DNA of 64,000 nt, taken from positions 9,080,417 to 9,144,416 of the forward strand of contig NC_045149.1 in the NCBI RefSeq assembly GCF_008831285.2, read 5' to 3'. The stretch is from Nymphaea colorata. Lineage: Eukaryota > Streptophyta > Magnoliopsida > Nymphaeales > Nymphaeaceae. Both the position numbers and the translations under genes were made by a program. Every line of letters begins with the position of its first letter. Position 1 is the stretch's first letter. The notes under the pieces are model-generated. The model was not told the origin of the DNA. It ran no database searches and was given only the letters and a program-made list of their open reading frames with translations. This document shows, in pieces, positions 58,190 to 64,000 of the stretch.

Positions 58190-58274
58190 GGCAGTAGGGA
58201 TACTCTATGAGCATCCCATAAATATGCCTCAATTTTGAGATAGATTTATGGAACACTAATTATAGTGTTCCATA
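58190..58274. repeat. MITE-like end with a 28-base palindrome
   Basis: GGGGTCGTTTGGCAGTAGGG at 58190 is a typical MITE start, and the following blocks resemble the 7746-7905 element. It runs into a perfect palindrome with 12-base arms TATGGAACACTA at 58247-58258 and their inverse at 58263-58274. Confidence 0.55.
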
Positions 58275-59180
58275 TGAACTTGCCCCATTCTTGCAATTCG
58301 GTCTGTAATTCGGTCACCAAATTGGAAATCTCCTGCACCATTTCAGTTTCAACTTGCATGACTTCTTTTGCTGCAACTTGTGTGGCAGATTTATGCAAGG
58401 TTTCATCATTTTGAAAATCTTGAATTTCAAGTTTCTTTCTTGCTTCAATCCTTTCTCTAATATTCTCTTCATTTACTGTTAGAGAAACTTCTTGAACTGC
58501 CTCCATGTTTTTGTCTGTGTTGATCCTTTCTCTAGTATGCTTCTTTCCTAATCCTGTTCTTCAACTCCCAAGCAAGGGCCTGCATGGATTTCTTCAGTTG
58601 AACTGTCGTCAGCTTGTCAATGTTAAGGTCCCTTTCCACATTATTTTCTCCATCTTTCACTTTCATAGTTTCCTTAATAAATGAAGGACCAATCCCATCC
58701 AAAATTTTGCTTGTCTATCACCACCCCTGGCAGTGTCATGGGTCTCTGGCTTTCAATAATATCTTCTTTCATGACTTGAATGTCTATTTGATCTTCGTTA
58801 GCTAGCAAATCAATACATTAATTGTCCTTTGTGATGTTAGACTAGAGCTTGGTGTCATCATTTGCACCAATCAATTCATTGATTTCTTCTTCATAAACTA
58901 GATTAGAGACGCATGTTGGGCTCCCTTCAAGTTCTATGGGCAACATTTATTTGATTGTAGTGTGTTTCAATGGTATAACTTTTGTACCTGAAGCATTCTG
59001 GATTTCCTCTTCTATTAAATCTGCATCTTCAAGGTTCTTTTGTAGTTTATTTCCTAAATTTAGTACTTTCTCTACTTATTCATGTGTCACAGATATCAAA
59101 GCTGCCATTCGGCGTGGCTTTGCACATAACAGTTGTGGTGTGTTGTAGAAGATTGATTCCATCATTCTTGATTCACATGT
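58246..59180 (-). pseudogene. Unassigned coding-like relic
   Basis: Minus strand. One frame runs from about 59170 to 58673, interrupted by several stops but otherwise protein-like (LNLGNKLQKNLEDADLIEEE, INELIGANDD, QIDIQVMKEDIIESQRPM). A second frame gives KILDGIGPSFIKETMKVKDG and DKLTTVQLKKSMQALAWELK at about 58708-58540. An 86-codon frame at 58246-58506 continues with acidic helical sequence (IRERIEARKKLEIQDFQ). It is Glu/Lys/Gln-rich and probably coiled-coil. I do not recognise the family; a decayed host gene or a transposon-encoded protein are both possible. Introns may account for some breaks. Confidence 0.35.
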
Positions 59181-60149
59181 TTTGTAGCACTAGTTATATG
59201 TCATTGGGTTCATTTTTTATCTCTTTTTCTGCTTATTCTGCACCATATTCTTGGATTTGATGTTTAGCTAACTGCAAGTGGTTATGGTGGATGTGAATGG
59301 CAACTTGGATCTAAAGATGGATTATTGATTTATTTTCTAATATGCTTATGAGTTACTTGTTGCATGTCCTATGTGTGCATCTTATTTTCATTTTTGGGCA
59401 TGAAATACTAGATTTGTGATGTCTGCTTATATATAACGTGGCACCCTTTCAACAATATGTTCATCAACCTTGGAGCTGCAACCACATTCTAAAGTTCAAG
59501 TTTTCTCCTGGTTTTCTTTTGTAAGTAGGTTGCTGATGTGATGCTTCTTGTCATTAGTATAGTTGACGTTTATTATGGTACTATGATGCATTAAGTATTG
59601 TTGGATTTTATCAAATGACTAAAATTGATGGCATGGTTCTACGAGATTTACATATTTTTGGGTCACACTTAAAGGCACCTAGTCCAGCCTAGGCACCGGT
59701 ATGCTCTAGGTTGTATTAATTTCCTAGGTTCCACGTAATCTTGTAACAACATAGTATCACATGAATTTTAAGACCTGTGCTGTGAAACCAGCAACTAGTT
59801 GGATAGGTTAGCTGGTTAGGGAGAACATAATTCACTTCCTCATGGGGTAAATGGTGTTTAGATTGAAGTTAGCATTGATAATTAAGCCTCATAATTACTT
59901 TAATAAGCTAAGACAAAGTCAATTGGTGTTTAAAAGTAAATGTTAAAACATTTTCTACATAGTCTTTTGCAATAAAATTTCATCAATCTTATATTTATCT
60001 TTTTCATTTAAATCAGAAAAATGTCAGGAATAGGCTCAAAAAGATTTGTTTTGGACAAACAACATTCAAGTAAGTCTATGTTGACTTAGACTTGTTTATA
60101 CACTTAGTATGTTTGTTTCAATGCATTATAGATTTCATTCATGATTAAG
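59181..60149. other. No recognisable feature
   Basis: AT-rich DNA between the unassigned relic and the Harbinger relic. The outer end of the Harbinger element probably lies here, but no terminus could be placed. Confidence 0.35.
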
Positions 60150-60480
60150 AAGGTACAATGAACCAAGTTGATTGTGGAGATAGGAGTCGAGCTCAGTGGA
60201 ACCATAAGTTGGATAAGTTGCTCTAGATATAATGTACAAAAATATGATTTATGGAAAGAAAACAGGTGGTGGGCTTGATGAGATTGGTTAGAACGAGATT
60301 TTGCATGAGTTCAATGATAGAGCCAACTTAAACTATGACAATGAACAACTTAAGAATTGATTTGGAATACTGAAAAAAAACCTACAATGTCATGAAAAAC
60401 ATGTTAAATCAAAGTGGTTTTGAATGGGATCCAAGTACCGGATGCATAGATGCAACATCTTAGGAAACAGAAATGAGGTA
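60150..60480 (+). pseudogene. Myb/SANT-like protein of the Harbinger element, broken
   Basis: The plus strand reads RAQWNHKLDKLL near 60192, then GGLDEIG, a stop, NEILHEFNDRANLNYDNEQL and KN near 60268-60357. After a stop and a frame change it gives YNVMKNMLNQSGFEWDPSTG and CIDAT to about 60450. This matches the order of the Myb_DNA-bind_3 (trihelix-like) domain: W at the front, YD..QLKN in the middle, G.GWD at the end. Stops sit where Trp (TAG for TGG) and Arg (TGA for CGA) are expected. The normal protein partners with the transposase to bind element ends. Confidence 0.65.
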
Positions 60481-60769
60481 TAATTACTCGTCTACTTTGT
60501 GTGCTACCTTTTTTCTTGCCTACTTTACATGCACTTTTTTTACTAATGTGATTTGCTTTATGTGGTTTACATATACTGTTACTTTCATTTATCTGATAGT
60601 AATGTAGTTCATGTTTATGACATGTCATATATAAAAGTAATTTACTTGTTATTTACAGACACATGGAAAGTTCACGATGGTAAATAGTGATGTCAACTAT
60701 TTTTTAAGTCATAAAATTGAATACAATATTTAAGATGAATATGAACAAAGCATAGTTGAAGATAGGATG

Positions 60770-61890
60770 ATTGGCTGAACGTGTCAAACTGCTATGCACA
60801 ACTTATGTAAACAACCTAAACATGTTTCAAACTTTTCTAGTGCATCATGAGTTAACACTATACTTTATGGGCATGAACAATTGTCACATGATATGTTTCT
60901 ATGGATGCTCAAAGTTTTCTCTCCCTTGCTCAAATGCTCAAAGACAAAGGTTTGTACAAGATATGAGACAAGTTGTTGTTGAAGAACAACTGAAAATATT
61001 TATGATGGTCATTGGACAAAATAAATGAAATAGAGCTTTACAAGATCGTTTTCAACATATTGGAGAAACGATCTTAAGACATTTTCACAATACTCTAAAG
61101 GAAATATTACAATTAATTTGCGAGTTTGTGAAGATCCCAATCATTAATACTCCATGGGAGGTTGCAACTAATCCAAAGTTTAAGCGATTTAAGGTATCTT
61201 CGTCAAACATGCAATTCAAATATTATCTGTATGGAAAGTACATATTCATTGATGATATTTTTATTATAGGATTGCTTTGGAGTAATTGATAGTACGCATA
61301 TTCCAATAGTAGTTCCAATAAAAGATCAAGTTAGATGTTGAAATAAAAAATAATTTATATCACAAAATGTAATGTGTGCTTGTACATTTGATCTACAATT
61401 TACATTTATTTATGCGGGATGGGAAGGATCTGCAGCTGATGTTAGAATATTAGTTGAACTTCTATACAATAGCAGTTTGGGTTTTCTGCCAATTTCAGAA
61501 GGTAATATAACTTAATCACTTATTTGACTCATACATTCCATGTTCATTAGTTTCTTCAGTTTCTATAACATTTGTTATATGTAGATAAATATTACCTTGT
61601 TGACTCGAGATCTGGCAACACTTTCAATTTCTTTCTCCAAAACATGGTTATTCATATTATTTAAAAGAACTCAAAAACCGATGATCATTCAATAATAATG
61701 AAGAATTATATAATTTTAGACATTCATCACAAAGAAATGAAATTGAACATTGTTTCAGAATTCTAAAAGATAAATTTTTTAATTTAAATGTGCAAGTTAC
61801 ATCTTGTTGACACACAAAGAGATATTGTTATTGTAACTTGTATACTGCATAATTATATTCGAATAAATAAGATTGATGATTAGATATGTA
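60770..61890 (+). pseudogene. PIF/Harbinger DDE transposase, broken
   Basis: Exon a (to 61193) contains VVEEQLKIFMMVIGQNK, a stop, NRALQDRFQHIGETILRHF and NPKFKRFK. Intron 61194-61269 (76 bp, GT-AG). Exon b (61270-61501) contains DCFGVIDSTHIPIVVP, two stops, FISQNVMCACTFDLQFTFIY and AGWEGSAADVRIL. Intron 61502-61584 (83 bp, GT-AG). Exon c begins DKYYLVDS and, after frame changes, carries HSSQRNEIEHCF and ends in decayed copies of the HN.IR motif near 61850. The catalytic Asp (ID), Asp (VD) and Glu (IEH) positions of the DDE triad are still legible. At least three in-frame stops plus frameshifts disable it. Confidence 0.78.
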
Positions 61891-62436
61891 GGGAATATGT
61901 GTAGAGGATGTTCAGTTGAGCACATGTTTCAACATGCTCAGTTGCAGCAAAAGCTTTTAGAAAATCAGTTGCACAGTTGATATGGGATTATTATATTATT
62001 GGAAGAGATAGATATTGATAATGCATAATGCATCAGTTTTTCCTCTTTTACCTTACTAGCTCTTGTGTAGTAAACAAACTATACATTATTTTCAAATTTC
62101 ATGTTGATGTTAATGCAATTCAATTTCTTATATATTGAAGGTATTGTCAAGATAACTGCATGATGAAAATACTATGTTGAGGGAAGACACTATACAGTGT
62201 TTCTTATATTGCAAGCACAATGTCAAGAGCCATATTTTCTTATTATAATAGTGATGGTTTGTATCGACTTAATATATATTTTACGATTTGTATGGATTCA
62301 TATTTGTAAACTTAATAGGGACTTAATGTGTGTGGTTTGTATGAATATATATTTGTGGACTTAATAGACACCTTATTTGTGTTGGCTCTTCTTGAAAATA
62401 AAAGCATCATTGGCTTGTTGTTATGGTCATCATTGC
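61891..62436. other. Region between the Harbinger relic and the copia LTR
   Basis: AT-rich and non-coding. It should contain the Harbinger 3' end, but no terminus was recognised. Confidence 0.35.
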
Positions 62437-62770
62437 TGTTATTTATTTTTGCAATGGAAATGAGAGGGTATTGATGTGAAAAGAAGAGAAAGAAGAAGAG
62501 GAAGCAAAAGAATTTTTAACGTGGTTCAGCCCTTGACTTGGCTTACATCTACGATAAAGGTTTTTCTCTCTCAATCTCTCATACGCGGTGAGGGGAGAGC
62601 TTTCTTTATTTAATAGATAGCTGTTACAAATCAGATACACATTTTTAGGCTCTTGATTGCAGTTTTGATCATCATCCACCATCTTAGTAAGGAAGTTATA
62701 ATTTTGATCACCATCTGATATCTTAGGAAGGTTCCGATCTTTCTGATCTGTTTTTATCTCTTTCTTAACA
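62437..62770 (-). repeat. 3' LTR of the copia element, 334 bp
   Basis: Starts TGTTAAGAAAG at 62770 and ends ATAACA at 62437; TGTTA and TAACA form the expected short inverted ends. The start lies directly behind the polypurine tract. The right part contains TTTTAACGTGGTTCAGCCC on the plus strand and a CT-rich stretch as seen near the ends of plant copia LTRs. The flanking base run on the host side is ATTGC (62432-62436, plus strand); its partner is outside the window. Confidence 0.75.
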
Positions 62771-62780
62771 AGCCCCCACG
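62771..62780 (-). other. Polypurine tract of the copia element
   Basis: CGTGGGGGCT on the minus strand, immediately before the LTR start, where plus-strand DNA synthesis is primed in LTR retrotransposons. Confidence 0.65.
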
Positions 62781-62799
62781 AGCCAACACTTGTTCGAAC

Positions 62800-64000
62800 A
62801 AGGTTGAGCTTGTTTTTGAGATCGTGAAACCTTGGTCAGGCCAATGCCTTAGTTAGAATATCTGCAAGCTGATCTTCAGATTTAATGAACTCAATTTTAA
62901 TCTCTCATGCTGAGACTTTTTCTCTGACAAAGTGAAAATTAATTTCGATATGTTTGGCATGGGCATGAAACACAGGATTAGCTGCAAGATATGTTGCTCC
63001 TAGATTATCACACCATAGTGTTCGTGCCTTTTGTATAGGAACTTGAAGATCTTTGAGAAGATGTTGCAACCTTATTAATTCAGTTGCATCTCCAGCCATT
63101 GCTTTATATTCTGCTTCAGTACTTCAGCGAGCAACAATATGCTGCTTGTTAGATCCCCATGATATAATGTTTCCTCCAAGCATGGTAATGAATCCACTTG
63201 TTGACCTCCTATCATCAGGGCATCTAGTCCAATCTGCGACACAGTAGGCTTCAAGTTTCCAATAAGTCGCTCTTTTTATATGTAATCCAAAATGTTGAGT
63301 TCCTTGAAGATAGCGAAGTATTCGCTTCACATGAATCCAATATATATTGTAGGTTCATGAAGGAATTGGCAAGCTTTGTTGATAGCAAAAGCAATATATG
63401 GGCGAGTGAGAGTCACATACTGCAAAGCACCTACAATACTTCTGTATAAAGTTTCATCTTTGAGTGTATCTCTTTCAAACTTGGATAGATCTACATTGGG
63501 TGCAGCCAGTGTGACTACTGTCTTGGCTTCTTCCATTTGAGCTCTTTTTAGGAGATCTTTGATATATTTGTGTTGTGATAAAAGGAGCCCATTAGCTTGG
63601 GGATTGACCTCTAGTCCAAGAAAGTAATGAATTTCTCCAAGATCTTTGATGGAGAACTTATTGCCAATGTCATAGATGATTTTTTGCAATTCCTGTGAAA
63701 AGCTTCATGTCACAATAATATCATCTACATAGATAAGAATGTAGGCAATGTATGATGTACACAAATATATGAACAGGGATAAGTCAGATTTGGACCCTTT
63801 AAATCTCATGGGTATAAAATATGTGTTCAAACTTTCAAACCATGGAGCTTGTTTAAGGCCATATAGAGATTTCTTCGACTTACACACATGTCGTCGATTG
63901 CGTTTGTCTTCAAATCCTGGAGGTTGACTCATATAAACTTCTTTTAGAGTTTCATGAAGAAACACATTGTCAACATCCATTTGATGGATTTTCCATCTAC
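62800..64000 (-). pseudogene. Copia pol: reverse transcriptase and RNase H, broken
   Basis: Minus strand, partial. Reverse transcriptase: HQMDVDNVFLHETLKEVYMS, QPPGFEDK, KSLYGLKQAP and the catalytic YVDD box (IYVDDIIVT). A TGA at 63707-63705 replaces the expected Gly. The reading resumes in frame (FSIKDLGEIHYFLGLEV, YRSIVGALQY) to 63327, where a frameshift next to an ATATATAT run moves it. RNase H: RILRYLQGTQHFGL, DWTRCPDDRRSTSGF, a TGA after QHIVAR, then [38 protein letters not shown] and [14 protein letters not shown]. Later TGA codons break the tail. The protein would copy element RNA into DNA in cytoplasmic particles if intact. Confidence 0.9.

Larger units (their letters stand above)
60150..61890 (+). 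mobile_element. PIF/Harbinger element relic with both genes
   Basis: Two pseudogenes in the same orientation: a Myb/SANT-like DNA-binding protein (about 60150-60480) followed by a DDE transposase (about 60770-61890). Autonomous PIF/Harbinger elements encode these two proteins. Several stops and frameshifts show it is inactive. Terminal inverted repeats and the 3-bp target duplication were not found, so true borders are outside these limits. Confidence 0.7.
62437..64000 (-). mobile_element. Ty1/copia retrotransposon, 3' part, runs out of the window
   Basis: Minus strand: reverse transcriptase and RNase H (64000 to about 62810), a G-rich polypurine tract, then the 3' LTR (62770-62437). The 5' LTR, gag, protease and integrase lie beyond 64000. 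In-frame stops and a frameshift in pol show it is not autonomous. A short LTR suits small plant copia lineages, but the lineage is not fixed here. Confidence 0.88.

Overview
This is a gene-poor stretch of a flowering-plant nuclear genome. The evidence is a three-exon R2R3-MYB gene with the canonical plant exon structure (exon 2 of 130 nt, GT-AG introns), very AT-rich intergenic DNA with long (TA)n, (CT)n and (GA)n tracts, and many eroded plant-type transposons: Ty1/copia, Ty3/gypsy, PIF/Harbinger, CACTA, hAT and Tourist MITEs, tRNA-derived SINEs and probable L1-type LINE tails. No bacterial, organellar or viral features were seen. The plant lineage cannot be fixed from the window.

The only intact gene I can support is on the minus strand at 19668-21056. 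It encodes a 333-residue MYB of the RAX/MYB36-MYB68-MYB84 type (subgroup 14), with a TATA box about 105 bp before the start codon and a poly(A) signal about 145 bp after the stop. Low-copy AT-rich DNA lies on both sides, roughly 16.7-19.6 kb and 21.2-23 kb.

Layout. 1-8.4 kb: short duplications, hAT-type MITEs, a SINE, a 65-bp perfect inverted repeat and a possible LINE tail flanked by inverted copies of a short repeat. 8.7-10.8 kb: CACTA-type sequence ending in TAGTG. 10.9-11.9 kb: a second possible LINE tail. 12.2-13.7 kb: collapsed gypsy pol, minus strand. 15.1-16.6 kb: a dispersed repeat, tRNA-like pieces and a copia RNase H relic, plus strand. 16.6-23 kb: the MYB gene and its flanks. 23-58 kb: AT-rich DNA studded with MITEs, SINEs, microsatellites and dispersed-repeat families. 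58.2-59.3 kb: an unassigned coding-like relic, minus strand. 60-62 kb: a two-gene PIF/Harbinger relic, plus strand. 62.4 kb to the window end: the 3' LTR and 3' half of pol of a copia element, minus strand, running out of the window.

The most informative observation is a group of hAT-type MITEs whose ends follow YAGGGnTG-like or TAGGCCTG-like patterns and whose interiors are self-complementary, quasi-repetitive sequence. Five carry recognisable 8-bp target duplications (three at 7 of 8 matches, two at 6 of 8). One sits inside a local duplication whose other copy looks like the uninterrupted site. Many stop codons in the transposon relics are where CGA or TGG would be expected, which fits C-to-T decay of methylated DNA. 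I see no convincing sign of an undescribed multi-gene system. The least explained items are the coding-like relic at 58.2-59.3 kb and the composition of the hAT-type MITE interiors.
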